Position numbers and translations under genes: made by a program. Under the pieces are notes generated by a model that did not search any database, had not been told where the DNA came from, and saw nothing but the letters and a program-made list of their open reading frames with translations. From Cytobacillus firmus DS1 (GTDB taxonomy: Bacteria > Bacillota > Bacilli > Bacillales > Cytobacillaceae), in assembly GCF_000565285.1 (NCBI RefSeq), contig NZ_APVL01000003.1, positions 62,001 through 126,000 of the forward strand: a DNA stretch of 64,000 nt, given 5' to 3'. Below, piece by piece: positions 35,194 through 42,293 of the stretch (positions within the stretch are counted from its first letter, which is position 1; every line of letters starts with the position of its first letter).

Positions 35194-35511
35194 TTACTTA
35201 TCCTTATTATCCTCATCCTGCATATCCATATTATCTTCCACAGCATCTTCGCCCGGCTCGTTGTTGTCTTCCATCATGTCGCCGTCATCATCTGTGTTGA
35301 TGTCGTTGTCATCTGTGTTTTCATTCAGATCATTCGTCATATCGCCGTTGTTGCCATTTTCACCGTTCATACCGCCATCATTTACATCACCATTTTCTTC
35401 AGTGATTGTATCATCTTCCGGCGGCGGCTCCTGGTTGTCAGTAGCACAGCCTGCCAGTAGCATGGCGGAAAGTGCGGTTCCTCCAATAAGTGTCAAAAGC
35501 TTTTTATTCAT
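35194..35511 (-). CDS. Small acidic Asn/Asp-rich lipoprotein
   Basis: 105 residues: MNKKLLTLIGGTALSAMLLAGC is a lipoprotein signal (lipobox LLAGC, Cys at 22), then a low-complexity, strongly acidic tail of Asp, Glu, Asn, Gly and Met (for example NGENGNNGDMTNDLNEN). The frame extends upstream to 35709, but AAGGAGCTTTTACG before 35511 and the signal peptide define the real start. Similar acidic lipoproteins occur in Bacillus; they may bind cations or act as wall-spacers, but no function is established. Convergent with ywpF. Confidence 0.75.
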   Translation of the reverse strand: MNKKLLTLIGGTALSAMLLAGCATDNQEPPPEDDTITEENGDVNDGGMNGENGNNGDMTNDLNENTDDNDINTDDDGDMMEDNNEPGEDAVEDNMDMQDEDNKDK

Positions 35512-35610
35512 CGTAAAAGCTCCTTTCATAAGGTGTATTGTTGACCTGCTGCATTGGTCTTCCTTTATATTTCCCAAAAACCGAAACAACTTGCATATTT
35601 TTTTACAGAA

Positions 35611-35638
35611 AAAATCCCGCACGCACAGTACGGGATTT
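35611..35638 (-). terminator. fabZ terminator
   Basis: Minus strand AATCCCG / CGGGATT stem with an about 14-nt loop and T6, 10 nt past the fabZ stop. Confidence 0.82.
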
Positions 35639-35647
35639 CTTATATCA

Positions 35648-36076
35648 TTATCTTTCAATCGCAAACATAATTTCGGCTTCCATCGCGACTTCGCCATCAA
35701 CGGTTGCACGGGCTTTGCCTTTTCCGATTCCTCTGCGGACGGAGAGTAGTTCGACCTCCATGATGAGTGTATCGCCTGGCCTCACCTGGCGTTTCCAGCG
35801 GCATTTCTCCACACCGGCAAAAAAGGCGAGTTTTCCTTTATATTCATCCAGTGACAGCAGTGCCACAGCACCTGTCTGCGCACAGGCTTCAAGCGTCAGG
35901 CATCCCGGGAATACATTGTAATTAGGGAAATGCCCATTAAACACTTCCTCGTTGGCACTTACATTTTTTTTGCCGACAGCTCTTTTTCCAGGCTCAAGCT
36001 CTTCAATGGAATCCACGAACAGGAATGGATATCGGTGAGGGATTATTTCTTTGATTTCTTCTACATTTAATTTCAT
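35648..36076 (-). CDS. fabZ: 3-hydroxyacyl-ACP dehydratase FabZ
   Basis: 142 residues, hotdog fold: [17 protein letters not shown] (catalytic His in HRYPF), [17 protein letters not shown] and [15 protein letters not shown] with the catalytic Glu. It dehydrates beta-hydroxyacyl-ACP in fatty-acid elongation, in the cytosol. Monocistronic here, between terminators, downstream of the epuA-flhP-flhO block as in B. subtilis. A palindromic FapR-type operator lies 24-40 nt upstream of its start, indicating control by malonyl-CoA through FapR. Confidence 0.95.
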   Translation of the reverse strand: MKLNVEEIKEIIPHRYPFLFVDSIEELEPGKRAVGKKNVSANEEVFNGHFPNYNVFPGCLTLEACAQTGAVALLSLDEYKGKLAFFAGVEKCRWKRQVRPGDTLIMEVELLSVRRGIGKGKARATVDGEVAMEAEIMFAIER

Positions 36077-36099
36077 ATGTATCGCTCCCCATGCATTTT

Positions 36100-36116
36100 T
36101 TAGTACCAGATACTAA
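36100..36116 (-). promoter_or_regulatory. FapR operator upstream of fabZ
   Basis: TTAGTACCAGATACTAA, a 17-bp palindrome fitting the FapR consensus (TTAGTACCTDRTACTAA) with A for T at one central position. FapR represses lipid-synthesis genes and is released by malonyl-CoA. Confidence 0.82.
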
Positions 36117-36165
36117 TAGCTTATATTTATTTTACTAAAAAAATGATGATACGCAAAGTGCCAAC

Positions 36166-36194
36166 AAAAAAAGAAGGGTTTGCCGCCCTCCTTT
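36166..36194 (-). terminator. Terminator of the flhOP-epuA block
   Basis: Minus strand AAGGAGGGCGGCAAACCCTTC followed by T7; imperfect stem with one bulge. Confidence 0.72.
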
Positions 36195-36200
36195 TCATTT

Positions 36201-36470
36201 CTATTCTTTTTCCACCAGTTCAACAATATGCATCCAGGTGGACTTTGAAAAAATATCCTTTACTTCGCCGCCGCCAATGACACCATACCCGACCGCGGCT
36301 CCTGCCGTTACGCTCAGGAAAATTAAAAGCAAGACAATAATAATCCGAAGCCAGATCGGAATGAGACGGATGCGAACCCGCCCTTTACGCGGTGACTCAT
36401 CTTTGCTGCGTTCTTTTTTCAATTGTTCACGCGTCTTGACTGCTTCTTGATTACTGTTGTTTACTGACAT
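36201..36470 (-). CDS. EpuA-like small membrane protein (annotated elsewhere as RNA polymerase subunit beta family)
   Basis: 89 residues: a basic, charged N-terminus (EQLKKERSKDESPRKGRVRIR), one transmembrane helix (about 44-66, WLRIIIVLLLIFLSVTAGAA) and a short extracellular tail ending in MHIVELVEKE. This matches the EpuA family, often labelled DNA-directed RNA polymerase subunit beta in Bacillus genomes although it has no polymerase features. Function unknown. It lies 17 nt after flhP and is probably co-transcribed. Confidence 0.8.
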   Translation of the reverse strand: MSVNNSNQEAVKTREQLKKERSKDESPRKGRVRIRLIPIWLRIIIVLLLIFLSVTAGAAVGYGVIGGGEVKDIFSKSTWMHIVELVEKE

Positions 36471-36487
36471 TTTATTTCCCCTTTTAT

Positions 36488-37315
36488 CTAACGTATTCCG
36501 TTGACCAGTCCCATCATTTGATCAGCCATGGAGACGGATCTGGACTGAAACTGATATGCCCGCTGGAGGTTGATCAATTCTGTCATTTCCTTGGACAAAT
36601 CCACATTGGACTGTTCCAGAGAACCCTGGGCCATTCCAATCTGTCCGCGGAGCGCACCGTTCAGCTCTGTAAAAATCCCCTCGCCGTCTATTCCATCTGG
36701 CAGACCAAGAAGATTATCGCCTTTTTGCTCCAGGAATTGAGGCTTGTTGATCTGAACCACTCCAAGATTGAATTCCTGGATATTCCCATTAGCGGATTCA
36801 GCCAAAAAACTTCCTGTTTCAGTCACTTTAAAATTATTCGCCTGTCCATTTATTATAATCGAATTATTATTTTCATCAAGAACCGGTAGTCCGTCAGCTG
36901 TCACAAGCATGGTCTCATTATCTGAAACCGGTGTTAAATAAAATGCGCCTGCTCTGGTAAAACGCACTGCTGCTCCGTCCTCCGTCTGCTCCAGGACACG
37001 GAAATACTGGCCTTCCTTTGTGAAAGCAAAGTCAAGCGGACGGTCTGTTGCCTTTAATGAACCCTGCTTCATGACGATTTGGGACTGCGCCAGCTTTGCG
37101 CCCACGCCCTGCCTGATGCCTGCCGGTGTCAGTCTTCCTGCCTCGGCAGCCGGATTCCGCTGATTATTGAACTGCTGAAAAAGCAAATCAGTAAAATTGG
37201 CTTCCCGTCTTTTAAAGCCCGCTGTATCAATGTTGGCCACATTATTGCTGACAATATCCATCTGCTTTTGCAGCTGGGCGAGAGTATTTGTTGCTGTGAT
37301 CATAGTTCGATTCAT
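36488..37315 (-). CDS. flhP: Flagellar basal-body rod protein FlhP
   Basis: 275 residues of the FlgF/FlgG family. N-terminal rod signature about 5-40: TNTLAQLQKQMDIVSNNVANIDTAGFKRRE; C-terminal motif MAQGSLEQSNVDLSKEMTELI followed by LQRAYQFQSRSVSMADQMM, the coiled-coil ends that pack in the rod (quoted in parts). It forms part of the distal/proximal rod assembled outside the membrane via the flagellar export apparatus. It follows flhO by 34 nt, as in B. subtilis. Confidence 0.92.
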   Translation of the reverse strand: MNRTMITATNTLAQLQKQMDIVSNNVANIDTAGFKRREANFTDLLFQQFNNQRNPAAEAGRLTPAGIRQGVGAKLAQSQIVMKQGSLKATDRPLDFAFTKEGQYFRVLEQTEDGAAVRFTRAGAFYLTPVSDNETMLVTADGLPVLDENNNSIIINGQANNFKVTETGSFLAESANGNIQEFNLGVVQINKPQFLEQKGDNLLGLPDGIDGEGIFTELNGALRGQIGMAQGSLEQSNVDLSKEMTELINLQRAYQFQSRSVSMADQMMGLVNGIR

Positions 37316-37349
37316 TGTTTTTCCCCCTTAGCGGGTATGCCGATGGACA

Positions 37350-38189
37350 TTACCCGATCCGCCCGATTTCATTTGCGGCTTTCTCCATACTGCGATCATA
37401 TGCCTGCAGAACCTTTTGATTTGCTTCAAAAGAGCGATAGGCTGCCATCATATCCGTCATTGTACGGGAAGCATCCACATTGGAACGCTCCAAAAAACCC
37501 TGCTGCAGCTTGAATTGGACATTTTGTGCATTATAGGCATTTTCGAGGACACTCTCTTCTGTCGCTGCAAAAAGGCCATCCCCTTCTTTTCGCAGGCTTT
37601 CGGGATTTTGGGCAAAAGTGATGCCGAGTCTGGCTGTTTCACCCGCTTCACCGGTAATCACACCATCTTCACTTACTGTAAAACGGTCACTGGAGAGCTG
37701 AATCCGCTCACCCGCATCATCTAAAATATATAATCCGCTTGCTGTCGTTAAATAGCCCCCGGCATCGATGGTAAAATTGCCATTCCTCGTATAGCGCGGT
37801 TCGCCATCGTTTCCAGCTGCGGTATAAAAGACAGTCCCTCTTAAGCCTGTATCCGGATTCACCGGCAAATTAAGATCGAGCAATGCCAGGTCTGTCCCGA
37901 GGCCTGTTTCCTTCATATCTCCCTGCATGAAGGACGGAAGTGTCTCCTGCATATAAACCCCCGTAGTCAGTCTGCCGACTTCATTATTAAAAGGAAGGTT
38001 CAGTCCATTTTCAGTCGGCACGGTCTGCCGGCCAATTTGCTGCAGAAGCATCTCCGGAAAAGCCCTCAGGCTCGTCTGGTCTGCTTTAAAGCCGGGTGTA
38101 TTGGCATTCGCCATATTATTTGTCAGTACTTCCGTTCTCCGCTGCTGTGCAAGCATTCCGGAAGCAGCTGTGTAGAAACCTCTAAACAT
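37350..38189 (-). CDS. flhO: Flagellar basal-body rod protein FlhO
   Basis: 279 residues of the FlgF/FlgG family: MFRGFYTAASGMLAQQRRTE and NNMANANTPGFKAD at the N-terminus, GFLERSNVDASRTMTDMMA near the C-terminus. I start at the ATG at 38189, 6 nt after AGAGGTG; the GTG at 38198 overlaps that site. It is first in the flhO-flhP-epuA unit. I could not find a clear sigma-D (TAAA-N15-GCCGATAA) promoter upstream; a TATAAT lies at about 38232, so sigma-A use is possible. Confidence 0.92.
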   Translation of the reverse strand: MFRGFYTAASGMLAQQRRTEVLTNNMANANTPGFKADQTSLRAFPEMLLQQIGRQTVPTENGLNLPFNNEVGRLTTGVYMQETLPSFMQGDMKETGLGTDLALLDLNLPVNPDTGLRGTVFYTAAGNDGEPRYTRNGNFTIDAGGYLTTASGLYILDDAGERIQLSSDRFTVSEDGVITGEAGETARLGITFAQNPESLRKEGDGLFAATEESVLENAYNAQNVQFKLQQGFLERSNVDASRTMTDMMAAYRSFEANQKVLQAYDRSMEKAANEIGRIG

Positions 38190-38367
38190 CTGTTTCACCT
38201 CTACTTATTCCGAACAATATATTCTAGCTCTATTATAAGAAACTTTCCGACAATAAACATTAAAAATTTGAAGAATTTAGTCAGATTTTGCAAAAAGCTG
38301 TACCTTACTTTCATCGGCCGAAATGGAAAAATGTTTACAAACAAATTCTTTCGTATGACCCTAATAG

Positions 38368-38390
38368 AAAAACCCGCCAAAGTGGCAGGT
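38368..38390 (-). terminator. mbl terminator
   Basis: Minus strand CCTGCCA / TGGCGGG stem (one G-T pair) with a 3-nt loop then TTTTT, 8 nt past the mbl stop. Confidence 0.82.
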
Positions 38391-38397
38391 CCCTAAG

Positions 38398-39399
38398 TTA
38401 TACAAGCTTCTTTTTCGGAAGCTTGTCAATATTATCAAGCATGATGCCAGTTCCAACAGCTACGCAATCCATCGGATTCTCTGCTATTAAAACAGGGACT
38501 TTCAGCTCTTCAGCCAGAAGCTGGTCGATTCCGTGAAGAAGTGCGCCGCCTCCTGTTAAAATTACCCCGCGGTCAATGATGTCTGCAGACAATTCAGGCG
38601 GTGTGCGTTCCAGTACGCTTTTAGCAGCCTGGACGATGACTTCAACGGATTCTGCCAAAGCCCCTTGAACTTCCTCGGAACGAACTGTAATGGTTCTTGG
38701 AAGACCTGATACCATGTCGCGGCCGCGAATTTCCATTTCTTCGTTTTTGCCGCCAGGGAATACAGTCCCAATCGTTACTTTAATGTTTTCAGCTGTTCTT
38801 TCACCGATTAAAAGCTTGTACTCTTTTTTGATGTATTGAAGAATTTCGTTGTCAAATTTATCTCCGGCCATCTTTATGGATGAAGACGTCACAATGTCTC
38901 CCATGGATAAAACCGCGACATCTGTTGTACCTCCGCCGATGTCGACGACCATGTTGCCGCTCGGCTGGAAGATGTCCATGCCTGCTCCGATGGCTGCAAC
39001 CTTTGGCTCTTCTTCAAGATAAATCTTTTTGCCTCCGCTTTTTTCAGCGGCTTCCCTGATTGCTTTCTGTTCAACACCTGTTACATTTGTCGGGCAGCAG
39101 ATCAGAATGCGCGGCTTTGATAAGAAGCCTTTAACATTCAATTTGTTGATAAAATGCTTCAGCATCGCTTCTGTTACATCAAAGTCGGCAATAACCCCAT
39201 CTTTTAGCGGGCGGATTGCCACGATGTTCCCCGGCGTACGGCCGACCATGCGGCGTGCCTCTTCTCCTACGGCCAGCACCTTGTTTGTATTTCGGTCAAT
39301 TGCCACTACCGATGGTTCATTAAGCACAATACCGCGGCCTTTAACGTGGATTAGCACGTTGGCTGTTCCTAAATCAATCCCAATATCCCTAGCAAACAT
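38398..39399 (-). CDS. mbl: Rod-shape actin homologue Mbl
   Basis: 333 residues, the exact length of B. subtilis Mbl. Actin-fold motifs: MFARDIGIDLGTANVLI (phosphate 1), VDIGGGTTDVAVLSMG (phosphate 2) and VILTGGGALLHGIDQLL (adenosine). Mbl polymerises under the membrane and guides cell-wall synthesis in the elongasome. The frame is open to 39441, but AAGGAGG before the ATG at 39399 fixes the start. Downstream of spoIIID as in B. subtilis. Confidence 0.96.
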   Translation of the reverse strand: MFARDIGIDLGTANVLIHVKGRGIVLNEPSVVAIDRNTNKVLAVGEEARRMVGRTPGNIVAIRPLKDGVIADFDVTEAMLKHFINKLNVKGFLSKPRILICCPTNVTGVEQKAIREAAEKSGGKKIYLEEEPKVAAIGAGMDIFQPSGNMVVDIGGGTTDVAVLSMGDIVTSSSIKMAGDKFDNEILQYIKKEYKLLIGERTAENIKVTIGTVFPGGKNEEMEIRGRDMVSGLPRTITVRSEEVQGALAESVEVIVQAAKSVLERTPPELSADIIDRGVILTGGGALLHGIDQLLAEELKVPVLIAENPMDCVAVGTGIMLDNIDKLPKKKLV

Positions 39400-39917
39400 T
39401 TCTTTTTTCCTCCTTGCAACATGGCCAGCTTCTGTCCGCACCTTTGAAGGCTCTCTCTATTTAGGCATTCTTAAAGCGAACTTCGCTTATAAATTTTTTA
39501 GTTAGATGATCAAATCATTATTCGCAACAGCAGTTCAAGCCACGCAAAAAAATCAGTTCTTTAATAAAAGAAATGATTTTGCCCGGCGTCTCTTTAGGAG
39601 TCCTAGTCTTTACGAACCAAGTTTCTATCCTAATTTTATATTTTAACACATTCCTTGTGAAAGCAGTAACATTTTGACAGATTTTGTGAGACTTTTTGAG
39701 GGTTTTTGTCGAAATGGGGAAAAGGATGCAGGCGACTTAAGAAGGGGCTTAAATCCATAGAGCAAAGCCTGGGTTCAGGCTATGGAAACAGCTTATGAGC
39801 TTTTAGCCCCCGGAGCCGCAATTGAGGTTCATGTACAGCTTTGAAAATTAGCCGTGACTGTGTTTAAAATGGCAGTCTTTAACCTTTGACACCCTTATCG
39901 GCGCCATTTGTTTCTTT
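39400..39917. other. 518-bp gap between spoIIID and mbl
   Basis: Contains the mbl promoter region (AT-rich, about 39500-39700) and a set of nested inverted repeats at 39744-39810, treated separately. A short plus-strand frame (about 39762-39842, ...METAYELLAPGAAIEVHVQL) looks protein-like but has no start signal; it could be gene debris. No other feature seen. Confidence 0.5.
39744..39810. other. Nested inverted repeats: possible structured RNA or complex terminator
   Basis: Outer stem GGGGCT / AGCCCC encloses CCAT...AGCCTG-GGTT-CAGGCTATGG (6 + 4 bp with a bulge) and AGCT-TATG-AGCT, giving a three-way-junction-like layout. It could be a late terminator for spoIIID (minus strand, ending AAGCCCCTTCTT) or a small RNA; there is no T-run on the plus strand. 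Confidence 0.35.
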
Positions 39918-40190
39918 TCATTTAACTGGCTCTTCTTCCATTTCTTCTTTCTTATACTTCATTTTAGTGGCTTCACCGCCGCGCAGATGGCGGATCGATT
40001 TATGATAATCCAGGATTTCCTTTACTTCGTTTGCCAGTTCAGGATTGATTTCAGGCAGTCTTTCCGTCAAGTCTTTATGGACTGTACTTTTGGATACGCC
40101 AAACTCCTTCGCAATTACGCGAACCGTTTTTTTCGTCTCCACGATATACTTTCCAATCTTGATAGTTCTCTCTTTGATGTAATCGTGCAC
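39918..40190 (-). CDS. spoIIID: Sporulation transcriptional regulator SpoIIID
   Basis: 90 residues; the sequence from the GTG at 40190 reads HDYIKERTIKIGKYIVETKK and then the helix-turn-helix VRVIAKEFGVSKSTVHKDLTERLP, nearly identical to B. subtilis SpoIIID, with the basic C-terminal SIRHLRGGEATKMKYKKEE used for minor-groove binding. It acts in the mother cell, with sigma-E, to activate and repress sporulation genes. GGGGAGGGCGAGTG precedes the start. The frame stays open, without a stop, to an ATG at 40343; see findings. Confidence 0.95.
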   Translation of the reverse strand: MHDYIKERTIKIGKYIVETKKTVRVIAKEFGVSKSTVHKDLTERLPEINPELANEVKEILDYHKSIRHLRGGEATKMKYKKEEMEEEPVK

Positions 40191-40343
40191 ACCACTCGCC
40201 CTCCCCAATTTGGATGTGAGAAGTGTGAAATGAGACTCGCTTTCTGTCTGGTTTTTAACTGTATTCCGCATGGATTCCTGATTAATTGAAGTTAATCGTA
40301 CATGCGCCTGAAAGCTTGCTTTCAGTTTGCGATAATTAAACAT

Positions 40344-40880
40344 GTCCTCAACATATTCATTAGTTTAATAAAACGATCCCTCACCTCATACATTCTCTTT
40401 GTAAGGTTTGTAACAGTTTATTAGCTTGGTTGAGGGAATATGCACGAAAAACGCAATAAGGACAAGGTTTTGTGTAAATTTTTTGAATATAGGACATCTG
40501 AAAGTCAATATAAGAAATGTTTTCAAAAAATCCTTTGGGGTAATTGAAAATTAAGCAGTCTTTAGACCGGCGGCAACTTTCCTAATTTCTATAGTTCCAC
40601 GGATAATATTCAGGACTTTTCCCGCAGATTCGACAAAATCCCCCATTGCCGGTTAATTCACTTAGAAGACAACAAACCATTTCATCAGCATCAGGTAATT
40701 GCATATATCTAGGAATTACAGAGCGAATTGAACTATATGGATTTTCGGAAACAAGGGAAAAGAGCCAGGAACTCCTCCCTATTGTGAAGCGGATCATTAT
40801 CCCGTACTATTTTTTTCGGTAAACAATTCATTTAATTGGTTTTAAAACCATAATATTCCAAAGAATAGGATGAATATAAA
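40344..40880. other. 537-bp gap between spoIIID leader and LysM gene
   Basis: AT-rich. It should hold the spoIIID promoter and the promoter of the LysM gene. One 71-codon minus-strand frame (40582-40797) is listed separately with low confidence. A 13-bp GATTCGACAAAAT at 40626 resembles the start of the REP-like element but the rest does not match. Confidence 0.4.
40582..40797 (-). CDS. Possible 71-residue small protein with a C-x2-C motif
   Basis: The frame begins MIRFTIGRSSWLFSLV at 40797 and ends FCRICGKSPEYYPWNYRN. The ribosome site (GGGATA just before ATG) is poor. The composition is protein-like and has a CxxC near the end plus CC earlier, but no homologue is recognised. It may be a remnant. 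Confidence 0.3.
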   Translation of the reverse strand: MIRFTIGRSSWLFSLVSENPYSSIRSVIPRYMQLPDADEMVCCLLSELTGNGGFCRICGKSPEYYPWNYRN

Positions 40881-41519
40881 ATGCAAACTCGCAAGGAAAG
40901 AATTCAAAATGATAAAAGAAAGAAGATGAAAGCTAGAGGAATGACCGCAGCCAGCACCGTTTTTGCGGCAGTAATTGCGTCAGCCGGTTTTAGCACTTCA
41001 GCAAAAGAAACTCATGCTTTGACAGGATTCTATAAAGTGAAGCAGGGAGATACTTTATATAAAATCTCCATGGAACATGATATGACTGTTAAAGAATTGA
41101 AAGCGGTTAACCGGCTTAAGTCTGACACAATCCATCCAGGGCAGACATTGGAGGTTAGGACTGAGCGACATACAGAAGAACCCTTCAATAATGAAACAGC
41201 TATTTATACCGTGGTGCCGGGCGACACACTTTGGGGAATCGCAAAGCGCTACCGTATGAATGTCAATGAGTTGAAAACATTGAACAAGTTAAAAAGGGAC
41301 ATGGTCCTCATCAATCAAAAATTAATCATTAAAGGGGATATTTCCAGAACAAAGGCAGTCATCACCGGTGCTGCCGACAATTTTACTGTGGAATTTAAAA
41401 ACGGGGATGATTATTTCACATTAAAGGTACCGTATGGGACAGCAACATCTTATCAGAACATGTCAGGAAAAGAAATCCTTGTGGTTTACAAGGACGATGC
41501 TCTGATCAATATTCAATAA
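40881..41519 (+). CDS. Secreted or anchored protein with two LysM domains
   Basis: 212 residues. A basic N-terminus and a hydrophobic stretch (about 20-43, MTAASTVFAAVIASAGFST) act as signal peptide or anchor. LysM 1 is at about 50-94 (YKVKQGDTLYKISMEHDMTV) and LysM 2 at about 109-153 (YTVVPGDTLWGIAKRYRMNV). The last 55 residues (TGAADNFTVEFKNGDDYFTL) form a small strand-rich domain not recognised. It binds peptidoglycan; no catalytic domain is seen. Monocistronic, with a terminator after it. Confidence 0.82.
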   Translation: MQTRKERIQNDKRKKMKARGMTAASTVFAAVIASAGFSTSAKETHALTGFYKVKQGDTLYKISMEHDMTVKELKAVNRLKSDTIHPGQTLEVRTERHTEEPFNNETAIYTVVPGDTLWGIAKRYRMNVNELKTLNKLKRDMVLINQKLIIKGDISRTKAVITGAADNFTVEFKNGDDYFTLKVPYGTATSYQNMSGKEILVVYKDDALINIQ

Positions 41520-41526
41520 AGGGATG

Positions 41527-41551
41527 GAAAGCCGGATTCAGCCGGCTTTTC
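41527..41551 (+). terminator. Terminator of the LysM gene
   Basis: GAAAGCCGG / CCGGCTTTTC stem with a 6-nt loop, 7 nt past the stop. Confidence 0.82.
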
Positions 41552-41609
41552 CTCGTTAAACCATATCACCCACCCGCTCATCAACATTCCAACCACATAT
41601 GTCTGACGC

Positions 41610-42275
41610 TTAATAATGCAGTGATCTCATTTGACTGTCAGTTGCTTTAATCAACTCCCCCCAGGTTTTATGGCCTCTCTGCTGTAATTGAAAAAGCAGC
41701 TCAACAAACAGGTAAGCGGTCGTTAAAGCATCCCCCGCTGCACGATGGCGGTCATATATGCGGGTGCCGAATGCCATGGCATACCTTTCAAGGTCACGCA
41801 TATCGTAAGACGGAGCAATAAATCCAATCAGATCCAGCGTGTCAATGGTCAGGAAATTTTTTAATGCAAGCTTTGCGCGCTTACATTCACTCTTTATAGC
41901 CAAAGCATCGAAGCTTACATAATGCCCAATCAGGCATACTGCCTCCCTCGATTCGACATACTCAAAAAAGCTCTGAATAGCTTCCAAGGCCTGCGGGGCA
42001 TCTTTTACCAGCTCATCGGAAATAGAGGTTAATTCTTTTATTTCCCGAGAAATTTGTCGTTTTGGGTTAACATATGTCTGAAAAAGGTCCTTTTCCTGCA
42101 CTTGAAATCCTTTTACCGGAACGGCGCCAATCTCAATGATCCGGTCTGCCGCAGAAACCTGAAATCCTGTTGTTTCCGTATCAAAAACAATAAAATTCAG
42201 ATCTTCAAGGGGAGTGGATAATGGAATAGTTTCATATCTTAACGAACATGTCACATTTTTTCTGAGAAAAAACAT
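41610..42275 (-). CDS. DnaQ-like 3'-5' exonuclease (DEDDh family)
   Basis: 221 residues. Exo I FIVFDTETTGF (Asp, Glu), Exo II GHYVSFDALA (Asp) and Exo III DRHRAAGDALTTAYL (His, Asp) give a complete DEDDh site. Such stand-alone epsilon-like proteins degrade DNA or RNA 3' ends. It is the last gene of the symporter operon, 18 nt after the CBS/nucleotidyltransferase gene; the same gene neighbourhood (symporter, DUF294 protein, exonuclease) recurs in many bacteria, but the functional link is unknown. Confidence 0.88.
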   Translation of the reverse strand: MFFLRKNVTCSLRYETIPLSTPLEDLNFIVFDTETTGFQVSAADRIIEIGAVPVKGFQVQEKDLFQTYVNPKRQISREIKELTSISDELVKDAPQALEAIQSFFEYVESREAVCLIGHYVSFDALAIKSECKRAKLALKNFLTIDTLDLIGFIAPSYDMRDLERYAMAFGTRIYDRHRAAGDALTTAYLFVELLFQLQQRGHKTWGELIKATDSQMRSLHY

Positions 42276-42293
42276 ACCAGCCTCCTTTTAAAG

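Noticed and set aside
38262..38284. Shared 16-bp TTGAAGAATTTAGTCA upstream of flhO (38268) and of the symporter operon (46740), considered as a common operator
   Set aside because: A single exact 16-mer shared in AT-rich DNA of this length is close to chance expectation, and the positions relative to promoters differ.
39744..39810. Match of GAGCAAAGCC to the c-di-GMP-I (GEMM) riboswitch core
   Set aside because: The rest of the GEMM consensus (tetraloop receptor, second hairpin order) is missing and no suitable gene follows in the same sense.
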